Part shown: piece by piece, positions 1-6,648 of the stretch
Layout of the letters: each line of letters starts with the position of its first letter
Position numbering within the stretch: position 1 is the stretch's first letter
From: a bacterium
GTDB taxonomy: Bacteria > Patescibacteriota > Andersenbacteria > UBA10190
DNA length: 9,791 nucleotides
Reading direction: 5' to 3'
Assembly: GCA_002686445.1 (NCBI GenBank)
Contig: NZCO01000013.1
Location: 3,665 to 13,455 of the forward strand
The notes under the pieces: model-generated
What the model saw: the letters and a program-made list of their open reading frames with translations, nothing else
Told to the model about the DNA's origin: nothing
The model's database searches: none
Position numbers and translations under genes: made by a program

Positions 1-1
1 G

Positions 2-550
2 CTTGCTGCCGAGCTCACCAAGCAGGGTCAGAGCTGTGAACTGATAGCAGAATTCGCCAGTCAATATATCCAACAAGCTGGTGCACCGATGGCCGCCTGG
101 GAGCAGCTCGTGATCAGTGTCGGGCAGTACCAGGCAGAACAGAACTCGGCACGAGATCTAGTGGTCACTGACGCTGCTGCATTCGCCACCTATATATATG
201 CGCAGCGGTCTGTGCCAAAGCTGGCAAAAAATGATGACTGGCCCAAGTATCGTCAATTACTCGATGTGCTACGAGCGATGGCTCGAACCTCGGTCAGCTC
301 CTACGACATTATTTTCTTACTGACGCATGTATTTCCTCCGCGCAAGGATGGGGTGCAAAAAGATGCGCACCTCTCCCGAACAGACTGCCAGGCAATAGGC
401 CGCGACTTAGCGTCGTTCCTCGACTCCGAGCGCGCCGAGTATCATCGTTTCAAAGCCAACGATACCAAAGCCATCGAGACAGCGTTGGGCATCGTCCAAC
501 AGCGCGCCTTGATACAGTCCCCTACCGCCGAGGTGAGCTTGGTGGAATAA
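2..550 (+). CDS. NadR/AAA_28-like P-loop NTPase or nucleoside kinase, C-terminal part (5' end outside window)
   Basis: The frame is open from base 2 to the TAA at 548-550, so the ATG at 89 is probably internal and the gene begins left of the window. The visible ~182 residues fit the AAA_28/NadR-type kinase pattern. They begin with LAAELTKQG, as expected just after a P-loop GKST, followed by a helix with EFASQYI resembling the EYAREY segment of the family. Then come ARDLVVTDAAAFATYIYA (compare the 'D-T-x-x-T-T-x-x-Y' strand and helix) and YDIIFLLTHVFPPRKDGVQKD, the lid-like region of these kinases. In the family the domain phosphorylates nicotinamide riboside or another small nucleoside using ATP. 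The P-loop itself is not visible and the substrate cannot be read from this part. The gene converges on the minus-strand gene at 595-1122. The family assignment is pattern recall without a search. Confidence 0.6.
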   Translation, partial: LAAELTKQGQSCELIAEFASQYIQQAGAPMAAWEQLVISVGQYQAEQNSARDLVVTDAAAFATYIYAQRSVPKLAKNDDWPKYRQLLDVLRAMARTSVSSYDIIFLLTHVFPPRKDGVQKDAHLSRTDCQAIGRDLASFLDSERAEYHRFKANDTKAIETALGIVQQRALIQSPTAEVSLVE

Positions 551-582
551 AAAAAACCGCCGCTGATTATCTCAGCTGGCGG
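549..582 (-). terminator. Rho-independent terminator for the minus-strand gene at 595-1122
   Basis: On the minus strand, GGCGG (582-578) pairs with CCGCC (561-557) and TCAGC/GCTGA (562-566 with 572-576) extends the stem to ten base pairs, with one bulged base (577) and a five-base loop (567-571). An uninterrupted run of eight T follows (556-549). The plus strand has no T-run after the stem, so it is directional. The T-run overlaps the TAA stop of the converging gene. Confidence 0.85.
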
Positions 583-594
583 CGTTGTGAGTGA

Positions 595-1122
595 TTAAAC
601 ATCAGCGTCCGGTGATTGCACGCGGGTCATTGTATGTTGCTCAAGGTCGAGCACAACTGCCATACCGCGGTCAAGCCCGGAGAATCGCTCCCAGTCCCCT
701 GACGGCCATTCAAGATCTCGAGCGATCTGCAGTGGCAACGAACAGCAGACCTCGAGGTGCGTCACAATAATAAGCGCATGTCGACCCCCCCAGTCAGTGC
801 GCGCGTCCCAAGAAAGCCGTTCTACGTCAGCCTGCATATCATGACACGATACGAGCGTCGGCGCAGTATGCGTAGCATTGATGCCCTCTGGCAGCCACCC
901 AAATCGATCATTGAGTGTGATGGCTGTCTCGGTTGCCCAGGCTACTGGGGAAGAGCGAAGCGTAAACGACGTACAGCCCTGCAGCTGCTCAGCGAGCGGT
1001 AGGGTTAACAGTGCCGCATGAGCAGCGGCAGTTATATATCTCCCGCCCAGCGTCAAGGCTTCCCTCCGATAGTTAGCGTGACGTACCACAACGATCCTCT
1101 TGTTGGTTGTGCATGTAGGCAT
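595..1122 (-). CDS. Divergent histidine phosphatase (phosphoglycerate-mutase-like) family protein
   Basis: 175 residues. The N-terminal strand IVVVRHANY (10-18) matches the RH(G) catalytic signature, with Arg14 and His15 as likely phosphate-binding residue and phospho-acceptor. TLRSSPVAWATETA (54-67) resembles the 'SSxxxRAxxTA' segment, but the usual Arg is Trp62. IIVTHLEV (118-125) supplies the second conserved His (His122). The length is at the short end for SixA/PhoE-like members. RHA in place of RHG and loss of the middle Arg suggest an unusual substrate or weakened catalysis, which is an inference. A Shine-Dalgarno-like GAAAGGG (1137-1131) lies eight bases before the ATG, supporting this start. 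The tRNA-Lys gene lies 62 bases upstream on the same strand with no terminator between, so co-transcription is possible. A hairpin terminator follows the stop. Confidence 0.65.
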   Translation of the reverse strand: MPTCTTNKRIVVVRHANYRREALTLGGRYITAAAHAALLTLPLAEQLQGCTSFTLRSSPVAWATETAITLNDRFGWLPEGINATHTAPTLVSCHDMQADVERLSWDARTDWGGRHALIIVTHLEVCCSLPLQIARDLEWPSGDWERFSGLDRGMAVVLDLEQHTMTRVQSPDADV

Positions 1123-1184
1123 GGCACTATCCCTTTCAAATTTTGACTCCGTATCAAACTACTCACGTGTGAACAAATCCTCCA

Positions 1185-1260
1185 TGGTGCGCCCAGAGGG
1201 ACTTGAACCCCCAACCGTTGGCTTAAAAGGCCACTGCTCTACCAATTGAGCTATAGGCGC
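1185..1260 (-). tRNA. tRNA-Lys (anticodon UUU), CCA encoded
   Basis: The minus strand folds into a complete 76-base cloverleaf: seven-pair acceptor stem GCGCCTA/TGGGCGC (with one U·G), D arm GCTC/GAGC with the GG of the D loop, anticodon loop CTTTTAA (1229-1223) with anticodon TTT at 1227-1225, a five-base variable region, and T arm with TTCAAGT. The gene encodes discriminator A and CCA (1188-1185). The outermost anticodon-stem pair (27-43) is a G·A mismatch; the other four pairs are standard. The family and anticodon are read directly from the sequence. Confidence 0.97.
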
Positions 1261-1273
1261 GTGTAGTTTCGTT

Positions 1274-1302
1274 ACTATGGGATAAAAAAGGGGTATATGC
1301 AA
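1274..1302 (-). promoter_or_regulatory. Promoter of tRNA-Lys
   Basis: On the minus strand, TTGCAT (1302-1297) and CATAGT (1279-1274) sit 17 bases apart. Transcription would start near 1267, leaving about seven bases before the mature tRNA. The -35 overlaps the upstream part of the opposing plus-strand promoter at 1316-1324, so the two may compete. Confidence 0.6.
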
Positions 1303-1315
1303 GGACTAGTGAATA

Positions 1316-1324
1316 TGCTATACT
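1316..1324 (+). promoter_or_regulatory. Extended -10 promoter of the gene at 1366
   Basis: TGC followed by TATACT (1319-1324) is an extended -10 element with no convincing -35 box. The predicted start near 1331 gives a leader of about 35 bases. The same nine bases recur upstream of the starts at 4157 (minus) and 8800 (plus). Confidence 0.65.
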
Positions 1325-1365
1325 GTACGTAGCTATTATTTAACTAATCCTTCACAAACACACAT

Positions 1366-2085
1366 ATGGCAAAAGCAAAAAAGTCTGCCCTGCAACGACC
1401 AGTGAGTCCTGCCATGGTCGGCCTTGGACTGGCAGCGGTGGCTTTCCTAGCCGTCGGCTTTTATTTTGGTCCCGCTTCAACGTCAGCGGCAGGTACGTTC
1501 CTAATTCGAGGTGACGTGCTTCGGTACGACAAGGGTAACGGAACTGCCGATGTGTACTTCCGACACACCAACTCAGCAGCTGAGCACTTCGCTGGCGAAG
1601 TACATGAGATCAACCTGAACAGCGCTAAATTCTACAAGTACGACAGTAAGCAACGTAAGGTAGCTTCTACCTTTGGCAGCACTCTCGACAACGCGGGCTA
1701 TGAGGTCGTCGTGCGCGGTACCTTCGGAAGCAGCAATGCATTCAAAGCAAATTGGCTAGTACGAAACGACAACACTGTAAGGCTGCGGGGTACGGTGCAA
1801 GGTCAGGACACAGTGAACAACATCCTCACCGTTGAGCTAGACACTGTCCAGTACCAAGCCACTAAGAAGGTGTACAAGGCAAAGAACTTTGTGAAGAGTA
1901 AAGACATTCGCATCTATTATGCTGACAACAGTAAGTTCCGCAGCCGTGACAACAACACGATGCAGGAGGATGAGATGACGAACGACAACGAAAAGGTGAC
2001 CATCGACAACGTAGATGTGCGATATGGTTCCCGCTTCGTGGCTGAGAACAAGTCTACGATCCGTGATGGTAAATGGACCTTCTAG
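1366..2085 (+). CDS. Single-anchor membrane protein of unknown function with two related extracytoplasmic repeats
   Basis: 239 residues. A basic N-terminus (KAKK) is followed by a hydrophobic helix at about 17-36, which is a membrane anchor or uncleaved signal, so most of the protein should lie outside the cytoplasmic membrane. The exported part looks like two similar beta-rich modules: IRGDVLRYDKGNGTADVYF (47-65) resembles LRGTVQGQDTVNNILTVEL (140-158), and each is followed later by a 'xxKFxxxD' segment (87-93 and 190-195). A third 'VRGTF' strand lies at 116-120. The pattern recalls OB-like or DUF5666-type repeats, but the protein is not recognised and no catalytic motif is visible. The ATG sits in CACATATGG without a Shine-Dalgarno. 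The gene has its own promoter and ends at the shared terminator 2109-2137, so it is probably monocistronic. Confidence 0.8.
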   Translation: MAKAKKSALQRPVSPAMVGLGLAAVAFLAVGFYFGPASTSAAGTFLIRGDVLRYDKGNGTADVYFRHTNSAAEHFAGEVHEINLNSAKFYKYDSKQRKVASTFGSTLDNAGYEVVVRGTFGSSNAFKANWLVRNDNTVRLRGTVQGQDTVNNILTVELDTVQYQATKKVYKAKNFVKSKDIRIYYADNSKFRSRDNNTMQEDEMTNDNEKVTIDNVDVRYGSRFVAENKSTIRDGKWTF

Positions 2086-2108
2086 TAATACAACTCTTTA
2101 ACTCATCG

Positions 2109-2137
2109 AAAAAACCCGCTCTCTAAGCGGGTTTTTT
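2109..2137. terminator. Bidirectional terminator shared by the gene at 1366-2085 and the dnaJ operon
   Basis: CCCGCT (2115-2120) and AGCGGG (2126-2131) form a GC stem around the loop CTCTA. It is flanked by six A (2109-2114) and six T (2132-2137), giving a T-run on either strand. It lies between the stop at 2085 on the plus strand and the dnaJ stop at 2151 on the minus strand, so it can end both transcripts. Confidence 0.92.
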
Positions 2138-2150
2138 CTTTCCCAGACAA

Positions 2151-3221
2151 TTAAAAAAGTGACTTCTTAGGCTTGGCCTGGCGGAATGCTTCTAAGGCTT
2201 CGCGTTGTTGCTTCGACAGCTTCTGAGGAATCGATACCTCAACAGTCACAAGCTGATCTCCCGTACCGCTACCCTGCAGTCGAGGGAATCCCTTGCCCGC
2301 CAGTCGGAACTCAGCACCAGGCTGTGTGCCCGAGGGAATCTCCAGCTCGTGTTCGCCCGCTAGCGTCGTCACAGACTTAGTTGTCCCTAAGCTAGCATCC
2401 ACGAATGAAATGGACTCGATTGAGCGGACGTCATCGCCGTCACGGCGCAACGTCTCATCCGGGTCAACATGAATCTTAATAAATAAATCTCCGGTGATAC
2501 CACCTCGCTGGGCCGCACTGCCCTTACCGGATAACCGGATAGCCTGACCATCTGCAATCCCGGCGGGCACCTCAACGTCTAGTGTTTGATCGGTCACTTC
2601 CCGGCCCTCACCGCGACACTGCGTGCAAGCTTGCTCTGCTTTCTTCCCCTCGCCCTTGCATTCCGGACACACGGTGGTCTGCGCGAAGGTGCCGAGCATC
2701 GTTTGGCGAGTCGTACTTACCTGACCTGAGCCACTACAGGTGGCACACTCCGTAATCGGCGTCCCCGGCTCGGCGGCGTTGCCATGACAGCGGCTACACG
2801 CCTGGGGCAACCGCGTCGTTACCTCTCGCGAGACGCCTTCCGCGGATTCACGAAACGAAATACTCAGATCAATACCTATGTCCTCACCGCGGGACTGTCG
2901 CGCTCGCCCTCGACCCCCACCAAAGAATTGCTCAAACACATCGTTGATACCAAGATCCTCAAAATTGACGTTGAAACCATTAAACCCTCCAGCGCCGCCA
3001 CCCTGTCCGGCATCTTCAAATGTAGAGCCAAATTGATCGTATTGTGATCGTTTTTCGTCATCGCTCAATACCTGGTACGCGGCGTTGACCTCCTTAAACT
3101 TCTCCTCATCGCCAGTCTTCTTGTCGGGGTGATATTGATGAGCCAGTTTACGATAGGCACGCTTAATGTCGTCCGTCGTCGCGGTTTGTTCAACACCAAG
3201 AGTTGTGTATGGATCAGCCAT
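2151..3221 (-). CDS. dnaJ: Chaperone protein DnaJ (Hsp40, type I)
   Basis: 356 residues, close to the usual 370-380. DnaJ delivers unfolded clients to DnaK and stimulates its ATPase in the cytoplasm. Domains in order: J domain 1-65 with YHPDKK and the essential HPD at 31-33; Gly/Phe-rich linker about 66-105 (GGGAGGFNGF, FEQFFGGGRG); zinc-binding region with four CxxCxGx repeats at 142-149, 159-166, 185-192 and 199-206; then the C-terminal client-binding domains. The first zinc repeat reads CSRCHGNA, with Ala where the last Gly is usual; all eight cysteines remain. It is the last gene of the heat-shock operon and starts 12 bases after the membrane-protein gene. The start CCATATGG has no clear Shine-Dalgarno, so coupling to the upstream gene is plausible. 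Confidence 0.97.
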   Translation of the reverse strand: MADPYTTLGVEQTATTDDIKRAYRKLAHQYHPDKKTGDEEKFKEVNAAYQVLSDDEKRSQYDQFGSTFEDAGQGGGAGGFNGFNVNFEDLGINDVFEQFFGGGRGRARQSRGEDIGIDLSISFRESAEGVSREVTTRLPQACSRCHGNAAEPGTPITECATCSGSGQVSTTRQTMLGTFAQTTVCPECKGEGKKAEQACTQCRGEGREVTDQTLDVEVPAGIADGQAIRLSGKGSAAQRGGITGDLFIKIHVDPDETLRRDGDDVRSIESISFVDASLGTTKSVTTLAGEHELEIPSGTQPGAEFRLAGKGFPRLQGSGTGDQLVTVEVSIPQKLSKQQREALEAFRQAKPKKSLF

Positions 3222-3233
3222 ATGGCTATCGTT

Positions 3234-4157
3234 CTAGAAACTTAGCTGTTCGACTGTAGCGGTCCGCTCGGTAAGACGCAAGAGTGAGCTCTTGCGGCTC
3301 AACCACACGAGTAACGCTAGCAGCGGCAGCAGCACCCAAGCGATCAGGGGTACAAAAGCGCGTACCGCTAGCACGACTATGAGAATGATGACTAGAGCAA
3401 AGATTATCGGGCTGGTAACGGTGAACGAAGTCAGCCAATCATTGACCCGAGCGGCCACGACCTCATTTAAGGTGTCCTCACCAGCAACCGGTGTTCCAAA
3501 CTGTGTCGATACCTGTTGGTGAATCTGCTCGCGCTGTTCTGGCGTAAGCTCGACCCCTTCCGGCAGCTCCTCGGTCACACGTTGGTCAATTAGCTGGTCT
3601 ACTGACGTGTCTGGCGTTAACCCAGGTGACATTCCCTCTAGTAGCGGCCTAAACGGGCCGGTCGCGTAGCCTACCTGCTCTGCGGTAAGCACAAAGCGCC
3701 CTTGTGACAGCGACTCCTCTAGGATCGGCAAGGTGAGTCCAGCCAGAGACAGGATGAGTCCCAGCAAGATCAGCTTGAGTCCAGAGAAGAATACATCCGA
3801 TGTCTTATATGTAATCCGATTGTTAATCTCGCCCGCGGTAAAGCGTCGAGCCAACAGCAACGAGATAATCAGCAGTGCTCCTCCTACCATCGCACCTGGA
3901 GAAAAGCGACCAGCCAGCACTACGCTGATGGCTGGAGTCAGGATTAGCGCCAGCACACTCCCCCATCGCCTCACGATCCCCAGGGCCAGGGCCATCACCA
4001 ACGTCCAGACGACCGACAGTGCGAGCAGCACAAGCGCTGGGCCAGTTAGCCCTGGCGCTGGTAAGACGAGCGCCGCCGTAAAGAACTCCAGCACGGTGAG
4101 TGCCACCACGCTAACAACTACTACTAATTCTTTTTGCATACGGAAGTCCATAGCCAC
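3234..4157 (-). CDS. Polytopic membrane protein of unknown function inserted between dnaK and dnaJ
   Basis: 307 residues, not recognised. Hydrophobic segments at about 10-32, 38-62, 66-83, 88-104 and 122-144 are followed by a hydrophilic, mostly acidic loop of about 100 residues (145-248, with VDQLIDQRVTEELPEGVE). Two more segments lie at about 249-267 and 268-287, then a short tail. Basic residues in VRRW (62-65) and ARRF (103-106) suggest the N-terminus is inside, which would put the large loop outside. That topology is inferred, and the last two spans leave the C-terminus side unclear. The GTG at 4157 has a Shine-Dalgarno GAGGAA (4170-4165) seven bases upstream; the ATG two codons later (4151) is an alternative. 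It lies 52 bases after dnaK and 12 before dnaJ on the same strand, so it should be co-expressed with the chaperones, and an internal promoter may add basal expression. Role in membrane protein quality control is speculation from position only. Confidence 0.88.
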   Translation of the reverse strand: MAMDFRMQKELVVVVSVVALTVLEFFTAALVLPAPGLTGPALVLLALSVVWTLVMALALGIVRRWGSVLALILTPAISVVLAGRFSPGAMVGGALLIISLLLARRFTAGEINNRITYKTSDVFFSGLKLILLGLILSLAGLTLPILEESLSQGRFVLTAEQVGYATGPFRPLLEGMSPGLTPDTSVDQLIDQRVTEELPEGVELTPEQREQIHQQVSTQFGTPVAGEDTLNEVVAARVNDWLTSFTVTSPIIFALVIILIVVLAVRAFVPLIAWVLLPLLALLVWLSRKSSLLRLTERTATVEQLSF

Positions 4158-4164
4158 GTTCTTA

Positions 4165-4179
4165 TTCCTCAGTATAGCA
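4165..4179 (-). promoter_or_regulatory. Internal extended -10 promoter and overlapping ribosome binding site upstream of the gene at 3234-4157
   Basis: On the minus strand, TGC (4179-4177) then TATACT (4176-4171) forms an extended -10 identical to those at 1316 and 8782. It is followed at once by GAGGAA (4170-4165), the Shine-Dalgarno for the GTG at 4157. A transcript from this promoter would start near 4164 and so lack the Shine-Dalgarno, whereas read-through from hrcA would carry it. No -35 is apparent. Confidence 0.5.
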
Positions 4180-4209
4180 CGCGTTGCAATCGGCCCGCTC
4201 CGTACGCCC

Positions 4210-6099
4210 CTATTTCTTCTCCTGGGCTTTACCTTCGACTACCGGTTCTTTCGAATCGGCTTTCTTGCCAGCGTCTTTCTTACCTTCGGTAGCCCCCTGC
4301 TCCTTGTACACCTGCTCGCCAACCTTTTGCGCTGTTTGCGCCAACTCTTCAATAGCTTTCTTAGTTGCAGCAGTGTCATCGCCATCCTTTATCTTTTTGA
4401 GTTCCTCGACCTTGCCGGCAATCGCTTTCTTCGTAGCAGCATCAATCTTGTCACCCATGTCTTTGACTGTCTTTTCGGTGGCGTAGACGAGCTGTTCGGC
4501 TTGGTTTTTAACTTCTACTGCTTCTTTCTTCTTCTGGTCTTCCTCGGCATGCGTTTCTGCTTCTTGCTTCATGCGCTCGATCTCTTCCTCAGATAGTCCC
4601 GAGCTGCCCTCTATCTTAATGCTCTGCTCTTTCCCTGTGCCTTTATCTTTGGCAGACACGTTTAGGATGCCGTTGGCATCAATATCGAACGTAACCTCAA
4701 TTTGAGGCAAGCCTCGCGGGGCTGGCGCAATGCCATCAAGGATCACGCGCCCAAGTGATTTGTTGTCAGCCGCCATTTCGCGCTCGCCCTGTAGCACGTG
4801 GACTTCAACCTGGGGTTGGTTATCAGCCGCGGTAGAAAATACCTGGCTTTTCTTCGTCGGTACCGTCGTGTTCTTAGTGATCAGAGGCGTGCGAACTGCT
4901 CCCAATGTTTCTAATCCCAGCGTTAACGGCGTCACGTCGAGCAACAGGATGTCCTTCACATCACCACCGAGGATTCCACCCTGAATAGCCGCACCCAGCG
5001 CTACTACTTCATCCGGATTAATTCCCTGATGCGGCTCTTTACCAAACAGCTCTTGAACCGCTTCGCGGATCTTCGGCATGCGGGTCTGTCCACCAACTAG
5101 GACCACCTGATTAATGTCGGCGGTAGTCATCTTAGCGTCTTTGACCGCTTCTTTCGTCACGGCAATCGCACGAGTAACGAGCTCATCAACTAACTCTTCG
5201 AGTTTCGCTCGCGTCAGAGTCAGCGTTAAGTGCTTGGGTCCACTTTCTCCAGTAGTGATAAAGGGTTCATTGATATCGGCAGACGTGGCACTAGACAGCT
5301 GATGCTTTGCTTTTTCAGCCGCGTCCTTTAAGCGTTGGAGTACCATCGCATCGCCACCAAGGTCTATCCCCTCGCTCGCCTTAAACTCTTTTAAGATCCA
5401 ATCGATGATGAGCTGATCAAAGTCATCTCCGCCAAGGTGTGTATCACCATGTGTGCTGCGTACTTCAATCGTGTCGTCGCTTACTTCTAACACCGACACG
5501 TCAAATGTTCCGCCACCAAGATCAAAGACTACAATCTTTTCACTCTTCTTTTTCTCTAGGCCATAGGCTAAGGCAGCCGCAGTCGGCTCATTTATGATTC
5601 GTTTCACATCAAGGCCAGCGATCTTACCGGCGTCTTTGGTAGCCTTGCGCTGTGCGTCATCGAAGTAAGCTGGCACCGTAATGACCGCTTCGGTCACTTC
5701 GTGGCCTAGCTTTGCTTCAGCATCCGTTTTTAGCTTTTGTAGGACCATGGCGGACACCTCGGCTGGTGTTAACCATTTCTCGCCGAACTTAATCTCCACG
5801 CCGCCATTGTCCGCTTCGCGGATCTCATATGGCAGTAGTTCCTTGTCGCGCTGAACTTCGGCGTCCTTAAAGCGTCGCCCAATTAGTCGCTTAGCAGAAA
5901 AAATTGTGTTGGCTGGGTTCACCACCGCTTGGCGTTTAGCCACTACGCCGGACAACCGCTCGTCGCTTTTGCTATTGGCAACAACAGACGGAGTCGTGCG
6001 GTCACCTTCGCTATTTTCTAAAATGTTAGGTTCGCCACCGCTGACAGCTGCAGTAGCTGAGTTAGTGGTCCCTAGATCAATTCCGATGATAGTACTCAT
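4210..6099 (-). CDS. dnaK: Chaperone protein DnaK (Hsp70)
   Basis: 629 residues, normal bacterial length. DnaK is the cytoplasmic ATP-driven chaperone that cycles clients with DnaJ and GrpE. The nucleotide-binding domain spans 1 to about 380 with the three Hsp70 signatures: IDLGTTNS at 7-14, VFDLGGGTFDVSVL at 191-204, and VVLVGGQTRMPKIREAV at 332-348. Catalytic Lys70, Glu171 and Thr198 are present. The interdomain linker DILLLDV is at 383-389, followed by PLTLGLET of the substrate-binding domain. A helical lid runs from about 505, and the tail from 605 is lysine-rich and disordered-looking. It is the third gene of the operon, 36 bases after grpE. The ATG is in TACATATG, like hrcA, with no Shine-Dalgarno. 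It should be repressed through CIRCE and HrcA upstream. Confidence 0.99.
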   Translation of the reverse strand: MSTIIGIDLGTTNSATAAVSGGEPNILENSEGDRTTPSVVANSKSDERLSGVVAKRQAVVNPANTIFSAKRLIGRRFKDAEVQRDKELLPYEIREADNGGVEIKFGEKWLTPAEVSAMVLQKLKTDAEAKLGHEVTEAVITVPAYFDDAQRKATKDAGKIAGLDVKRIINEPTAAALAYGLEKKKSEKIVVFDLGGGTFDVSVLEVSDDTIEVRSTHGDTHLGGDDFDQLIIDWILKEFKASEGIDLGGDAMVLQRLKDAAEKAKHQLSSATSADINEPFITTGESGPKHLTLTLTRAKLEELVDELVTRAIAVTKEAVKDAKMTTADINQVVLVGGQTRMPKIREAVQELFGKEPHQGINPDEVVALGAAIQGGILGGDVKDILLLDVTPLTLGLETLGAVRTPLITKNTTVPTKKSQVFSTAADNQPQVEVHVLQGEREMAADNKSLGRVILDGIAPAPRGLPQIEVTFDIDANGILNVSAKDKGTGKEQSIKIEGSSGLSEEEIERMKQEAETHAEEDQKKKEAVEVKNQAEQLVYATEKTVKDMGDKIDAATKKAIAGKVEELKKIKDGDDTAATKKAIEELAQTAQKVGEQVYKEQGATEGKKDAGKKADSKEPVVEGKAQEKK

Positions 6100-6135
6100 A
6101 TGTATTAAGTTAGTAAGTTAATAGTAATTAGCTAG

Positions 6136-6642
6136 TTATTTGGCCACTTTTACCTTGGCCGGTCGAAACACTTGCTCCCCTACCAGATAACCTGGCTGCA
6201 ACACCTCGACAATAGTGCCACTCTCGATTCCTTCAATCGCAACTTCTTCAACAGCTTCGTGACGCATCGGATCAAAGGCTTCTTCGCTGGGATCCATCCG
6301 TACCGCGCCAAGCTCTACCAATATGCTTTCTAGCTGCTTGCCAATGTGTGTGACTCCAGTCACCCAGCTATTATCGGCCAGTTCTGCCGGGGCGTGCTCA
6401 ATCATGGCCTGAAAATTATCGGCTAGAGGGAGTAGCGGCGTCAGCAACGACTGAGTCAGTCGGGCATGCACCTGGGCTCGCTCTGTGTTTACCTGTTTAG
6501 TGTAATTTGCCAGCTCAGCTTTGGCGCGTTGCCACTGCTCTAAATAGCCCGCCGCTTCTTTTGTAAGCGATGCGACAGTAGGCTTCGCCGTCTTTGGCTT
6601 AGCTGCCACCTTCGTCTCCTTTTGTTTACTCGTTTGCTTCAT
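6136..6642 (-). CDS. grpE: Nucleotide exchange factor GrpE
   Basis: 168 residues, slightly short for the family (about 180-200). GrpE dimers release ADP from DnaK so that substrate is freed and ATP rebinds. A lysine-rich disordered N-terminus (1-25) leads into a long dimerisation coiled coil (about 26-80, with WQRAKAELANYTKQ at 37-50 matching the family's R-A-x-x-x-N-Y segment). The C-terminal beta domain carries the signature: FDPMRHEAV at 123-131, GTIVEVLQPGY at 142-152 and RPAKVKVAK at 160-168. It starts six bases after the hrcA stop, which indicates translational coupling; no Shine-Dalgarno is evident in that gap. Confidence 0.97.
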   Translation of the reverse strand: MKQTSKQKETKVAAKPKTAKPTVASLTKEAAGYLEQWQRAKAELANYTKQVNTERAQVHARLTQSLLTPLLPLADNFQAMIEHAPAELADNSWVTGVTHIGKQLESILVELGAVRMDPSEEAFDPMRHEAVEEVAIEGIESGTIVEVLQPGYLVGEQVFRPAKVKVAK

Positions 6643-6648
6643 AAGTAT

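Noticed and set aside
3733..4596. 287-codon plus-strand open frame across the dnaK 3' end and the membrane-protein gene
   Set aside because: It lies antisense to two genes with far stronger support, has a low-complexity Leu/Phe/Ser-rich translation typical of a reverse-frame shadow, and lacks a start signal.
6100..6135. Repeated TAAGTTAGTAAGTTAATAG-like bases (minus-strand complement before dnaK) as an operator
   Set aside because: Short A/T-rich tandem similarity (TAAGTTA twice) in a 36-base gap without dyad symmetry; no CIRCE or promoter signature.
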